DNA of 64,000 nt from Streptomyces sp. SDr-06 (GCF_003324565.1 NZ_QOLA01000001.1:558001-622000); one strand, 5' to 3'; shown: positions 28,085 through 36,894, counted from the first letter of the stretch. The notes: generated by a model not told the origin, from the sequence alone. Numbers and translations: made by a program.

Positions 28085-29449
28085 ATGACCGCACATCCGA
28101 TCGCCGAGACCGTCGCGTCCCTGATGCCCCGCGCCAAGGCGGAGCTCACGGAACTGGTCGCGTTCCAGTCGGTGGCGGACGAGGCGGTGGCGCCGAGGAG
28201 CGAGTGCGAGGCCGCCGCGAACTGGGTGGCCGACGCGCTGCGCGCCGAGGGCTTCGAGGACGTCGCCCTGCTGGACACCCCGGACGGCTCGCAGTCGGTG
28301 TACGGCCTGCTGCCCGGCCCGGTGGGCGCGCCCACCGTCCTGCTGTACGCGCACTACGACGTGCAGCCGAAGCTGGACGAGTCGGCGTGGGTGACCCCGC
28401 CGTTCGAACTGACCGAGCGCGACGGGCGCTGGTACGGGCGCGGAGCCGCGGACTGCAAGGGCGGCTTCATCATGCACCTGCTCGCGCTGCGCGCCCTGAA
28501 GGCCAACGGCGGCGTCCCCGTCACGGTCAAGGTGATCGTGGAGGGCTCGGAGGAGCAGGGCACCGGCGGCCTGGAGCAGTACGCCGAGGCGCACCCGGAG
28601 CTGCTCACCGCCGACGCCATCGTCATCGGCGACACCGGCAACTTCCGCGTGGGCCTGCCCACCGTGACGGCGACGCTGCGCGGCATGACCATGATCCGCG
28701 TCCAGGTCGACACCCTGGAGGGCAATCTGCACTCCGGCCAGTTCGGCGGCGCGGCCCCGGACGCGCTGGCCGCGCTCATCCGTGTCCTGGACTCGCTGCG
28801 CGACGAGCACGGGCAGACCGTCATCGAGGGCCTGGCCGCGGACTCCGCGTGGGACGGACTGCAGTACCCGGAGGACGAGTTCCGCCAGGACGCCAAGGTC
28901 CTGGACGGGGTGGCGCTGCCGGGCACCGGCACGGTCGCCGACCGCATCTGGGCCCGCCCGGCCGTCACGGTCATCGGCATCGACTGCCACCCGGTGGCCG
29001 GCGCGACGCCGTCCATCCCGGCCAGCGCCCGCGCCCAGATCAGCCTGCGGGTGCCGCCCGGCCAGGACGCGGCCGAGGCGACCAAGCTCCTCTACGCCCA
29101 CATCGAGAAGCACGTCCCGTGGAACGCCCGGGTCACCATCGAGCAGGTCGGCCAGGGCCAGCCGTTCCGCGCGGACATCAACAGCCCGGCCTACACCTCG
29201 ATGGCCGAGGCGATGGCGGTGGCCTACCCGGGCGAGGAGATGCAGTCCTCGGGCATGGGCGGCTCGATCCCGCTGTGCAACACCCTGGCCGCGCTCTACC
29301 CGCGCGCGGAGATCCTGCTCATCGGCCTCAGCGAGCCCGAGGCGCAGATCCACGCGGTCAACGAGAGCGTCTCGCCCCAGGAACTGGAGCGCCTGTCGAT
29401 CGCGGAGGCCCACTTCCTGGTCAACTACGCGGAGTCCAAGCGGGGTTGA
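28085..29449 (+). CDS. M20-family dipeptidase
   Basis: 454 residues of the M20 (PepV/CNDP-like) metallopeptidases. Metal ligands appear as VLLYAHYDVQP, GRGAADCKGG, the catalytic pair in VEGSEEQGTGG and the late His in PEAQIHAVNES; the lid dimerisation domain lies at about 185-310. It should cleave dipeptides or N-acyl amino acids in the cytoplasm. It is preceded by an AT-richer promoter region and a GAGGAGC site before ATG 28085. Confidence 0.9.
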   Translation: MTAHPIAETVASLMPRAKAELTELVAFQSVADEAVAPRSECEAAANWVADALRAEGFEDVALLDTPDGSQSVYGLLPGPVGAPTVLLYAHYDVQPKLDESAWVTPPFELTERDGRWYGRGAADCKGGFIMHLLALRALKANGGVPVTVKVIVEGSEEQGTGGLEQYAEAHPELLTADAIVIGDTGNFRVGLPTVTATLRGMTMIRVQVDTLEGNLHSGQFGGAAPDALAALIRVLDSLRDEHGQTVIEGLAADSAWDGLQYPEDEFRQDAKVLDGVALPGTGTVADRIWARPAVTVIGIDCHPVAGATPSIPASARAQISLRVPPGQDAAEATKLLYAHIEKHVPWNARVTIEQVGQGQPFRADINSPAYTSMAEAMAVAYPGEEMQSSGMGGSIPLCNTLAALYPRAEILLIGLSEPEAQIHAVNESVSPQELERLSIAEAHFLVNYAESKRG

Positions 29450-29533
29450 CCCCCGGGCAGGTTCAGCGCTCGGCGGACATCGCGCAGAGCGTAGATCCAT
29501 GCGGCGACCGGCGTCGCGCCGTACGTTCGCCGC

Positions 29534-30244
29534 ATGGATCTCCTACCGGTACTCCCCCGGCTGCACCTGTTCCGCTTCCCCGTCGGCCAGGCCTACCTGT
29601 GGCGCGACGACGACGGGCTGACCCTCATCGACGCCGGTGACGTCAACGCCGCCGCGCCCATCGAGGACGCGGTGCGCGGGCTCGGCCTCGATCCCGCCGC
29701 GATCCGCCGCATTGTGATCACCCACTGCCACCGGGACCACGTCGGCGCGGCCGGGGAACTCGCCGAGCGGTACGGCGCCGAGGTGATCGCGCACCGGCTC
29801 GACGCCCCGGTGATCCGGGGCGAGCGGCCGACCCCGGAGCCGGTGCTCCTGGACTGGGAGCGTCCGCTGTACGAGCACGCCCTGACGGTGCCCCCGGCGC
29901 CGTCGACCCGGGTGGACCGCGAGGTCGCGGACGGGGACGCGCTGGGCTTCGGGGACGGCGCGGTCGTGGTGCACTCCCCCGGCCACACCGACGGCTCGAT
30001 GGCGGTCCATCTGCCGCGCCACGGCGTGCTGTTCACGGGTGACAGTGTGGCCGGGGTCGGCCAGGTGATGGTGGGCGTCTTCAACACCGACCGGGAGCGG
30101 GCGCTCGCCTCGTTCCGCCGGCTGGCCGGGCTCGCCGCGGACACCGTCTGCTTCGGGCACGGCGACCCGCTGACCGACGACGCGGCGGCCGTCATGAAGG
30201 CCTCAGCCGACCGGGACTCCGGCCTCCAGGTTGAGCACGGTTGA
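29534..30244 (+). CDS. MBL-fold metallo-hydrolase
   Basis: 236 residues. The zinc motif THCHRDH (HxHxDH) after VIT, the GDSVAGVG loop and the later metal residues HSPGHTDGS and FGHGDP define a glyoxalase-II-like metallo-beta-lactamase fold. The substrate is unknown. The C-terminus overlaps the convergent kinase-Nudix gene by 42 bases, unusually long for unrelated genes. Confidence 0.88.
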   Translation: MDLLPVLPRLHLFRFPVGQAYLWRDDDGLTLIDAGDVNAAAPIEDAVRGLGLDPAAIRRIVITHCHRDHVGAAGELAERYGAEVIAHRLDAPVIRGERPTPEPVLLDWERPLYEHALTVPPAPSTRVDREVADGDALGFGDGAVVVHSPGHTDGSMAVHLPRHGVLFTGDSVAGVGQVMVGVFNTDRERALASFRRLAGLAADTVCFGHGDPLTDDAAAVMKASADRDSGLQVEHG

Positions 30245-31243
30245 CCGTTCGCGCGCCCGCAGCGCCCAGCGCAGCCGCTCGAAGCGGGCGGGCGGCAGCA
30301 GCTCCGCGGCCTCCTGCTCGCTGACGAAGCGCCAGCCGCGCAGTTCGGCGCCGGGCAGCAGCACGTGCCCGGCCCGGTCGACGTCGAGCGTGCCGCCGTC
30401 GAAGAGCAGGCGCAGGCCGCCGAACCCGGGAGGCCTGGGCGGCTCCCAGTCGACGACCAGGAGCCGCGGCAGGCGGTCGAGCCGGACGCCGAGTTCCTCC
30501 TCGACCTCGCGCACCCCGGCCCTCGCCGGGGCCTCGCCGCGCTCGACGACACCGCCGGGGAACTCCCAGCCGGGCTTGTAGGTGGGGTCGACCAGGAGCA
30601 CCCGGCCGTCCTCGTCGAAGAGCAGCACCCCCGCGGCCAGCGTCTCGGCGGTGGGCTCGGGGGTCTGCACGATCTCGCACGCGCGGGCCGCTCCCGAACG
30701 GACCGCCTCGGCTATTCGCTCGGCGGTCTCGCGCGGGCCGAGGGCCCCGTTGTCGACGGCGTGGGCGTCGGCGGTGAGCCAGCCGAGCGCGCGCCGGAAG
30801 GGTTCGATGTGCTCGTACGCCCATCTGCGAACGCGCTGCTCATCGGCCCCGGGATCGCCGGGGAACTCCACCCGGGCCGCGATCCGGGCCCGCAGGATCG
30901 TTTCCTCCTGGGTGAGCAGGACGTGGCGCACGGGGATGCGGCGGGCCGCGAGGCCGCCGAAGATCTCGTCCCGGTACTCCTGCCTCAGCAGGGTCATCGG
31001 CACCACGAGCACCCCGCCGACCTCGGCGTGCAGCGCGGCGGCGCCGTCCACCACCAGGCGCCGCCAGATCGGCAGGTCCTGATAGTCGGTCACCTGGTCC
31101 AGCATCTTCTGCGGCAGCAGGTGCCGCAGTGCCCCGCCGATCACCTCGGGGTCGTAGAACGTGCTGTTCGGGATCAGGTCGATCAGCTCGCGCGCGGTGC
31201 TGGTCTTGCCCGCGCCGAACGCACCGTTGATCCAGACAATCAC
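30203..31243 (-). CDS. P-loop kinase / Nudix hydrolase fusion
   Basis: 346 residues with two enzymes in one chain. Residues 1-185 are a small P-loop kinase with Walker A NGAFGAGKTSTA, of the AAA_18/chloramphenicol-phosphotransferase-like type. Residues 200-346 are a Nudix domain with the complete box GGVVERGEAPARAGVREVEE followed by ELGV. It could phosphorylate and then clean up nucleotides or a nucleotide-like drug; the substrate is unknown. GTG 31243 is the only start that keeps the P-loop at the N-terminus and follows a GAGGGGG site. Confidence 0.82.
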   Translation of the reverse strand: MIVWINGAFGAGKTSTARELIDLIPNSTFYDPEVIGGALRHLLPQKMLDQVTDYQDLPIWRRLVVDGAAALHAEVGGVLVVPMTLLRQEYRDEIFGGLAARRIPVRHVLLTQEETILRARIAARVEFPGDPGADEQRVRRWAYEHIEPFRRALGWLTADAHAVDNGALGPRETAERIAEAVRSGAARACEIVQTPEPTAETLAAGVLLFDEDGRVLLVDPTYKPGWEFPGGVVERGEAPARAGVREVEEELGVRLDRLPRLLVVDWEPPRPPGFGGLRLLFDGGTLDVDRAGHVLLPGAELRGWRFVSEQEAAELLPPARFERLRWALRARERSTVLNLEAGVPVG

Positions 31244-31485
31244 GGTTCCCCCTCTTCGATAGCCCCCAGTGGACTGCCCGCAACACCCTGCCACGGAAAC
31301 CCGCGCCCGGCTCGGGCCCCCCTTGATCGCGCACACAACTGTGGCCGGGCCGTTGCCTGCCGCATGCGACCTTCCGGCCCCCCGACGCGTCTTGGTGTAC
31401 GAGCACCGGCCACGGGGGGCCGTAACGCCGACGACGCGGGCGTCGTTGTGCGAGTGCCGGCCGAGACACAAGGGGGTGCGGCGAA

Positions 31486-31659
31486 ATGCGCCGTACAGTA
31501 CTGGAACGTTTTCCCGCGGGCGGGCCGCGTGGCCACTGGCCCGCCGAGGAGTTCGCCCGGGAGCGCAGGAACGAGGGCCTCGCGGCGGAGGTCGTCATGG
31601 ATCTGGAGAGCGACGCCTTCCTGGTCGTCGTCACCCGCCCCGTGCCGGAACCGGTCTGA
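31486..31659 (+). CDS. Small conserved actinobacterial protein (57 aa)
   Basis: 57 residues, starting MRRTVLERFPAGGPRGHWPA and ending VVTRPVPEPV. An AAGGGGG site sits 9 bases upstream of ATG 31486. The pattern (WPAEEFARER, EVVMDLESDAFLVVV) resembles small streptomycete proteins of unknown role; it has no signal peptide or metal motif. Confidence 0.5.
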   Translation: MRRTVLERFPAGGPRGHWPAEEFARERRNEGLAAEVVMDLESDAFLVVVTRPVPEPV

Positions 31660-31794
31660 CGCCCGGCCGCGGGCGCGAGCCCAGCACGACGTCCGGATTC
31701 CGCCGGTCGGCGCGGCCCGCGGGCGTGACCCTCGATGTGCGGCACCGTCTCGGCCCGGGCCCCACGCTCGGCGCCCCGCACATCGGAGGGCCAC

Positions 31795-32511
31795 ATGTCC
31801 AGCAACCGCACGGCCGATCGCGTGGGCGCGGGTGACTGGCCGCGGATCGTCGAGGAGCTCGACGCCCACGGCTGCGCCCTGACGCACCGGCTCCTGACCC
31901 CGGCCCAGTGCCGAAGCCTCGCCGACCTGTATGACCTGGCCGACCGGTTCCGCGCGACGGTCGACATGGCGCGCCACCGCTTCGGGTCCGGCCAGTACCG
32001 CTACTTCGCCGAACCGCTGCCGGACCTGGTGCGGGAACTGCGCGCCGCCTTCTACCCGGTGCTGCTGCCCGTGGCCCGGGACTGGGCGGCCCGGCTCGGG
32101 CGTCCGGCGCCCTGGCCCGACACCCTCGACGAGTGGCTGGCCCGCTGCCGAGAGGCCGGCCAGGCCAAGTGCGCGCAGATCCTGCTGCGGTACGCGGCGG
32201 GCGACTGGAACGCCCTGCACCGCGACCTGTTCGGCGACGCGGTCTTCCCGCTCCAGGTCGTCATCGGTCTCGACGCGCCCGGCACCGACTACACCGGAGG
32301 CGAGTTCCTGCTGGTGGAGCAGCGCCCGCGGGCCCAGTCCAGGGGCACCGCGACCCTGGTTCCGCAGGGCCACGCGCTGGTCTTCACCACCCGGGACCGG
32401 CCGGTGGCCTCCCGGCGCGGCTGGTCGGCGGCGCCGGTGCGGCACGGCGTGAGCACCGTGCGCTCCGGACACCGGCGCACCCTCGGCCTCGTCCTCCACG
32501 ACGCGACCTGA
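31795..32511 (+). CDS. 2OG-Fe(II) oxygenase-like protein
   Basis: 238 residues. The double-stranded beta-helix facial triad can be traced: HRD in WNALHRDLFG and a distal His in APVRHGVSTV followed by Arg in GHRRTLGLVLHDA, the latter suiting 2-oxoglutarate binding. Members of this uncharacterised family resemble prolyl- or AlkB-like hydroxylases. It converges with the RNA-repair operon (9-base gap). Whether it acts on RNA or protein is unknown. Confidence 0.75.
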   Translation: MSSNRTADRVGAGDWPRIVEELDAHGCALTHRLLTPAQCRSLADLYDLADRFRATVDMARHRFGSGQYRYFAEPLPDLVRELRAAFYPVLLPVARDWAARLGRPAPWPDTLDEWLARCREAGQAKCAQILLRYAAGDWNALHRDLFGDAVFPLQVVIGLDAPGTDYTGGEFLLVEQRPRAQSRGTATLVPQGHALVFTTRDRPVASRRGWSAAPVRHGVSTVRSGHRRTLGLVLHDAT

Positions 32512-32520
32512 TCAACTCCC

Positions 32521-33444
32521 TCAGAAATCACCGTAGTTGACCTGCCAGGTGGGCAGGCCCATGCGGCGCCACACCGCGACGACCCGGTCGCGGTCGTCCA
32601 GGCTCACGCGGACGTTGAACCGGTGGCGCACATGCGCGTCGAAGAGTTCGGCCTTCACCAGGTCGTCCCGCCGCCCGTCGCCGGCCGGCCGCATCCACAG
32701 CTCGTCGTACGGCACGTCGTGCGCGGCGAGCCACGCCTGCGTCTGCGGCCGGAACTCCTCGCCCCGCCCCGAGAGCAGCACGATCGTGTCGCCGTGCGCC
32801 TGCCGGAAGCCGGTCAGCGCGTCGCGCACACAGCCGTTGAGGCCGTCCTGCTCGCAGCGGGCGAAGTCGTACGGGTTGCGGTTCAGGTTCATCGCGAGCG
32901 TGCCGTCGATGTCGCACATCACCGCGCTGGGCAGCGCCGCGTCCGGCGTGTAGGGCTCGACCTCGGCCAGCACGACGGTGTCGTTCATCCAGGCGTCGGT
33001 GAGCCGCCAGCCGCCCCGTACCGCCTTGGCGTGCTTGTCGGCGAGCAGGCGGATGATGTCCTCGCCGACCGGGACGGCGCGGGCCGCGTCGCGGCGCAGG
33101 CACTCCTCGACGGGCACCCCGGTGAAGTCGTGCACGACGAAGCGGGCCCGGCCCGCCACCGCGGCCTTGAGGCGCTTGGGGATGTGCGGGGTCAGATGGG
33201 TGTTGTCGACGACGACGTCGAACCCCGCGGCCAGCGTCTCGCGCACCGCCGCGTCCTGGATGGCGAGGACGGACTGCTCGGCGGTGTGCGAGCGGTCGGG
33301 TCCCGCGCCCGCGGGGTTGAGCATGGCGCGCAGGTCGTCGAGGTTGACGCGGCGGCACTGGCCGCCGGAGTCCGCGACGAGTTCGCGGGCGGCTGTGGTC
33401 TTGCCGGAGGCGGGCAGTCCGGTCATGACGTGCACGGTGGGCAT
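32521..33444 (-). CDS. Polynucleotide kinase/phosphatase (T4 Pnkp-like)
   Basis: 307 residues. The N-terminal 5'-kinase has P-loop GLPASGKTT (9-17) and VVDNTHLTPH; the C-terminal 3'-phosphatase is of the HAD type with DIDGT (D178 and D180) and LSGRGEEFR. This is the T4 Pnkp layout and heals broken RNA ends by making 5'-phosphate and 3'-OH. It lies directly downstream of a T4 Rnl1-like RNA ligase (8-base gap), so the two form an RNA-repair operon. Broken tRNAs are the likely substrate, as in T4. Confidence 0.9.
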   Translation of the reverse strand: MPTVHVMTGLPASGKTTAARELVADSGGQCRRVNLDDLRAMLNPAGAGPDRSHTAEQSVLAIQDAAVRETLAAGFDVVVDNTHLTPHIPKRLKAAVAGRARFVVHDFTGVPVEECLRRDAARAVPVGEDIIRLLADKHAKAVRGGWRLTDAWMNDTVVLAEVEPYTPDAALPSAVMCDIDGTLAMNLNRNPYDFARCEQDGLNGCVRDALTGFRQAHGDTIVLLSGRGEEFRPQTQAWLAAHDVPYDELWMRPAGDGRRDDLVKAELFDAHVRHRFNVRVSLDDRDRVVAVWRRMGLPTWQVNYGDF

Positions 33445-33452
33445 GGAGCGGT

Positions 33453-34658
33453 TCAGCTTTCGTCGTCGTTCGTGAAGGGGTCGGCGGCCGCCGGTTTGAC
33501 GGACCGCCAGATCATGAGGTCGATGCCCCGGCCGTCGAGCAGCTGGAACACGGCCGCGCGGACGGTACGGTCCTCGATTCGCTGGGCGGCGCGGGCGAAC
33601 GCGCCCCGGTCCTGGGCGAGCCGGGAGACCTCGGCGAACCGCTCGGCGGCGAGTCGGGACAGTTCGCCGGCCTGTCCGTCCAGCCGCGCCGTCACGGCCC
33701 GCACCCAGGCGTCGAACTCGTCGGGGACCTGCTGGAGCATGGCCTCCAGCGGGTCGGCGCCGTCGGCGGTGAGTTCCGCGATCTCGCCGGGGGCGCAACC
33801 CAGCGCCTGGGCGACCCGCTTGGGGTCCTCGCCGCCGAACCGGCGGATGCCGAGGTAGCGCCAGATGTCGCGTTCGGTGATGCCGGTCAGCACCTTGTGC
33901 AGCCGTACGTACTCGCTGATCTTCGCCTTGACGCGCAGGCCCGAGGCGTACCGGATGACATAGCCCTCGGCGTCCGTGCCGGTGGCCTCGCCGCCGTCGG
34001 CCCAGACGTTCGCCTCGGCGCGCGCGAGGAGTTCGGCGAGCGGCAGCGCGGGCCAGGACCGGGCCACCGAGCCGACCGGCGCCCAGTCCTCGGCGGCGCG
34101 CGAAAGCCCGATCTCCTCGCCCGTCGCGTCGTACGCGGCGAGCAGCACGAGGTCGCGCCGGCCGCCGTAGTCCACGACGATCCGGTTCTCGGGGTAGAGG
34201 ATCTCCACGAGGTAGGTGACGCCGGGCCGCAGGGTCGCCGTGTCCCGTCCGTCGAGCCAGGCACCGGCCCAGGCGGCCTGTTCGGAGGTGAACGAGCCGC
34301 GGGAGGCGACCCGCCACCGGCCCTCGTAGTGGAAGACGATGCCGAGCGAGCCGTCGACCTTGTCGTACACCTCGAACGGCTCGTCGGGCAGCGGCGGCGC
34401 GTAGGGGCGGCCGTGGGTGTGCTCGCCGACGTTGAAGAACTTGGGCAGGCAGTGCGCCACGATCGTCCCGGTCGCGTCGTCGACCACGAGTCCGCGACAG
34501 CGGGTGGTCACCTCGTCCCACGCCTGCTCGTACTGGCAGGCCCTCGTGTAGGAGAGGATGGAGAGCGGCAGTGCGGGGTGCGCCTTGCGGACGACGTGGC
34601 CGGCGTCGATGGCGGCGGCCAGGCCTGCGGGCGGGATGAGGCGGTCGAGGTCGATCAC
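33453..34658 (-). CDS. RNA ligase, T4 Rnl1-like
   Basis: 401 residues. The nucleotidyltransferase motif I is YDKVDGSLGI with nucleophile K100, almost the same position as in T4 Rnl1 (K99). Other motifs visible are TTRCRGLVVD upstream, YLVEILYPENRIV (motif IIIa-like), EGYVIRY (motif IV) and LRVKAKISEYVRLH (motif V). It would seal 5'-phosphate and 3'-OH ends prepared by the downstream kinase-phosphatase. Chromosomal Pnkp plus Rnl1 pairs are uncommon but known in actinobacteria. Confidence 0.9.
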   Translation of the reverse strand: MIDLDRLIPPAGLAAAIDAGHVVRKAHPALPLSILSYTRACQYEQAWDEVTTRCRGLVVDDATGTIVAHCLPKFFNVGEHTHGRPYAPPLPDEPFEVYDKVDGSLGIVFHYEGRWRVASRGSFTSEQAAWAGAWLDGRDTATLRPGVTYLVEILYPENRIVVDYGGRRDLVLLAAYDATGEEIGLSRAAEDWAPVGSVARSWPALPLAELLARAEANVWADGGEATGTDAEGYVIRYASGLRVKAKISEYVRLHKVLTGITERDIWRYLGIRRFGGEDPKRVAQALGCAPGEIAELTADGADPLEAMLQQVPDEFDAWVRAVTARLDGQAGELSRLAAERFAEVSRLAQDRGAFARAAQRIEDRTVRAAVFQLLDGRGIDLMIWRSVKPAAADPFTNDDES

Positions 34659-34737
34659 TGCTTGCTCCTGGAAAGGGTGCTGTCACCTGCAGCTTGACCG
34701 ATCCCGACCGCGGGGGCGAGGTATTTTCGATCAGCGC

Positions 34738-35010
34738 TCAGGCGGCGAGCGGCACGCTGGGCGCGATGAAGTAGCCGTCCCGGTCGTACCAGCGGATCTC
34801 GGTGACGCGGACTTCGCGGACACCGGTGCGCTGGAAGATGGGGTCCATGAGCGCGGCCCCTTCCGGTGCGTCGGCCGGCTCCCACCGCAGGATGGTGACG
34901 GTGGGGTTCACCGGGCTGGGCCGCCGGGCGACCTCGCGGCCGGGCAGCGGGTTCCCCGCCGTGTCCAGGTCGTGCAGGAGAGCGGTGGCGACGTGCAGTT
35001 CGACGGTCAT
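34738..35010 (-). CDS. Hypothetical protein (90 aa)
   Basis: 90 residues, soluble, no recognisable domain; a basic middle segment (GREVARRPSPVNPT) and a C-terminal strand-rich part (VREVRVTEIRWYDRDGYF). It lies just upstream of the RNA ligase gene on the same strand (80-base gap). The role is unknown. Confidence 0.45.
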   Translation of the reverse strand: MTVELHVATALLHDLDTAGNPLPGREVARRPSPVNPTVTILRWEPADAPEGAALMDPIFQRTGVREVRVTEIRWYDRDGYFIAPSVPLAA

Positions 35011-35103
35011 GGCGGTCTCCGGGGCCGGGCTGCTCCCGCCCGGGTGAGGGCCGGGCGGGTCCGCAGGCGTGTATCTGCTGAGGGTCGCAGACCCTGAGGT
35101 GAA

Positions 35104-35126
35104 CGCCTCAAGGCACCCTTGAGGCG
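35104..35126. terminator. Hairpin terminator
   Basis: CGCCTCAAGG and CCTTGAGGCG form a perfect 10-base stem with loop CAC. It lies downstream (minus strand) of the interrupted sugar permease remnant and so probably ended that host operon before the prophage came in. No U-tract. Confidence 0.65.
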
Positions 35127-35210
35127 TGCTGGAGCCGGGATCGATGTCCGCTCGCGGCCACGCCGAACTCCGGCTGGATTCCGCCTTTCTGACGTTTCGT
35201 CAGCCGTACG

Positions 35211-35360
35211 TCACCCCTTGCTGGAGCCCAGTGTGAGGCCCGCGATGAAGTGCCGTTGCAGCAGCAGGAAGACGACCAGGGTGGGGAGGGCGACGATCAC
35301 CGAGCCCGCCGCCAGCAGGTTGTAGTCCGTGAAGAACTGCCCGCGCAGGTTGTGCCACCA
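35211..35360 (-). pseudogene. 3' remnant of a sugar ABC permease gene at the prophage junction
   Basis: About 45 codons encode the C-terminus of a MalG-type permease: LRGQFFTDYNLLAAGSVIVA, then LQRHFIAGLTLGSSKG and the stop. The match breaks off just upstream of this, near base 35355-35365, and the preceding in-frame residues look unrelated. The rest of the permease should lie at the right end of the prophage, beyond 64,000. A hybrid frame opens upstream to 35627 but has no permease features. Confidence 0.75.
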
Positions 35361-35385
35361 GCGGATTCGGTCCCCGGAGACCCCA
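35345..35385. other. Putative left prophage attachment junction
   Basis: This is where sequence similar to a permease gene gives way to phage sequence with its own gene order and small genes. The exact core cannot be read without the right junction. No integrase gene is seen within the left arm, so it is likely at the far end. Confidence 0.5.
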
Positions 35386-35529
35386 GCAAGGCCCTGAACT
35401 GCTGGTATTGACCTCCCCTGACTTGCCGCGGGTGACCCTGAGTGAGGCTTTGGGGGCTCCCTGGATGCTCCCCAGCCGCCGCTCGCTCCCCAGATTCTCC
35501 CCAGCGTGAGCGCCAGACAGGCACCCTGT

Positions 35530-35781
35530 TCAGCGCTTTCGCCCTCGCAGGGGATGGGCGACGTGCCCCGCTTCGTAGGGTACGCCGGCCTTCTCGGCCG
35601 CGCGGCGCCGGACGCCTTCCATCTCAACTACGCAGTCGCGGCAGGCGCGGACTTCCAGTGCGCCGTCGTTTCGCGGGTGAAGCGTCGACACGGGTGTCGT
35701 GTCGACCTCTCCGCGGGAGGGGTGCCGGAAGCACAGTCCGGGGGTCCACTCGTAGAGCGAGAGGATCTCGCGGCTGTCCAT
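35530..35781 (-). CDS. Small conserved streptomycete protein with CxxC motif
   Basis: 83 residues starting MDSREILSLYEWTPGLCFRH. It contains a Cys-His pair (CFRHPSR) and CRDC later, suggesting a small metal-binding or redox module. AGGAG precedes ATG 35781 by 8 bases. The pattern is common as a small protein in Streptomyces and their phages; function unknown. The plus-strand frame on the same DNA is judged a shadow. Confidence 0.6.
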   Translation of the reverse strand: MDSREILSLYEWTPGLCFRHPSRGEVDTTPVSTLHPRNDGALEVRACRDCVVEMEGVRRRAAEKAGVPYEAGHVAHPLRGRKR

Positions 35782-36054
35782 GGAAGATCTCCTACTTCCC
35801 GCCCGTGCGATGGCATACATGGCCTCTCCTGTGCTCTTTCCCCAACGACACACGCAGGCTGGGCCTCGTTCACACGATTAGGTGAACTTACGTTCGATTG
35901 CGGACATTAGACCTAGCCCGACGGCATATGCCAGCGGGACACAGGACCGTTCAGTGCAGGGTGCCGCCGGGGCGTCTACCGGACTAACTTCAAGATCATT
36001 AAATGCCTCAAAGTAGCTGCTGACTTATGATCATGATCGGCAGAGCGTTTTGGG

Positions 36055-36285
36055 GTGCCAGCCGACCAGCCTCAGTGGATCCTCGACGCCCGTCGAGCCG
36101 TCGGCCTACGCGTTCGCGACGCCCGCGTCTGGCGCGACATGACCCAGGAGGAGCTAGCCCACGAAGCCGGGATTGACCGGTCGTCGGTCCAGCGCATCGA
36201 GCTCGGCCAGAATGACCCGAGGCTCACTCACCTGCTGCGGATCGCCAGCGCTCTTCACGTCCACGTGCGGGACCTCCTCGGCTAG
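36055..36285 (+). CDS. XRE-family helix-turn-helix regulator (76 aa)
   Basis: A single XRE domain: VGLRVRDARVWRDMTQEELA, then AGIDRSSVQRIELGQNDPRL. Start GTG 36055. Such short Cro/CI-like proteins control lysogeny or small operons. It is divergent from the gene at 35781 across a 270-base AT-rich region, which probably holds the promoters. It is a candidate lysogeny regulator, but this is not proven. Confidence 0.8.
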   Translation: MPADQPQWILDARRAVGLRVRDARVWRDMTQEELAHEAGIDRSSVQRIELGQNDPRLTHLLRIASALHVHVRDLLG

Positions 36286-36523
36286 GCGGCCACGCTGGGG
36301 GCTGGGCCGGAGTTACGTGATTGAACCACCGCTTCCGACTGGCGGAAACGGATATGCGCACCTTCGGTGCAACTTGCGGCGACTCAGGAGCGTAGCCCCC
36401 GAGCATCCTTACATCGGACACCACCTTGCCCCGCATATGCCAGCAGCGGAAGGGTGCGCGCGCATATATGCACAACTCGCGGGCGCGCTCCGTACACACG
36501 GGGTGCGATCCGATGACCAACCG
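36286..36523. other. Gene-free stretch
   Basis: Between the XRE gene and the next small gene I see no convincing gene, repeat or palindrome in these 238 bases. The sequence is less GC-rich than the flanks. Confidence 0.4.
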
Positions 36524-36673
36524 TCAATCTGTGGCCTGAGCTGCGGCGACTGCCCTGCGCCGGTTCGGCCAGCGTTCACCCGTCGCCCAGTTGGAGTGAT
36601 CCCCGGAATGCCCCGGCTCGTCCAGACAGTGGGTACCTGTGCGCGGGTGCCGGTCCCAGCAGTGCCCCGGCAT
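36524..36673 (-). CDS. Small Cys/His protein (49 aa)
   Basis: 49 residues: MPGHCWDRHPRTGTHCLDEP and then GHSGDHSNWATGERWP. The spaced Cys and His residues suggest a zinc site. It lies 14 bases downstream of the previous gene on the same strand, so it is likely translated from the same mRNA. Similar short proteins occur in streptomycete genomes. Confidence 0.5.
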   Translation of the reverse strand: MPGHCWDRHPRTGTHCLDEPGHSGDHSNWATGERWPNRRRAVAAAQATD

Positions 36674-36687
36674 GCGGGGCGGCTCGC

Positions 36688-36894
36688 TCACGCCCACGGG
36701 AAGGCCATCACCACCGACGGCTCGTCGGTGACGTGGTACAGCGGCTTGATTCCGTGGTCGGCGGCGCAAGCGGCGTGCGCGAACACGGGCCGCGGCGGCC
36801 CGCTCGTTATGGCGGCCAGCCGGATACAGCAATCGGCCCCGGGCTGGGGGCAGTAGAAGCACGCCCGCGGGGCTTCGCCGCTTGTCTCGGTCAT
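36688..36894 (-). CDS. Small Cys-rich protein (68 aa)
   Basis: 68 residues, start MTETSGEAPRACFYCPQPGA. It has C-x2-C, CC and a C-x7-H spacing, which looks like a small zinc ribbon. No function known. It is the first gene of a pair with the 49-residue protein. Confidence 0.55.
   Translation of the reverse strand: MTETSGEAPRACFYCPQPGADCCIRLAAITSGPPRPVFAHAACAADHGIKPLYHVTDEPSVVMAFPWA

Noticed and set aside
32521..34658. RNA repair genes as part of the prophage
   Set aside because: They are outside the junction at 35,360 and separated from it by a host permease remnant and terminator.
35211..35627. A 138-residue permease gene
   Set aside because: Only the last 45 codons match permeases; the rest is phage sequence that happens to be open in that frame.
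35506..35910. A plus-strand protein gene
   Set aside because: The minus-strand gene 35530-35781 has a good ribosome site and a family-like sequence; the plus frame is its shadow.
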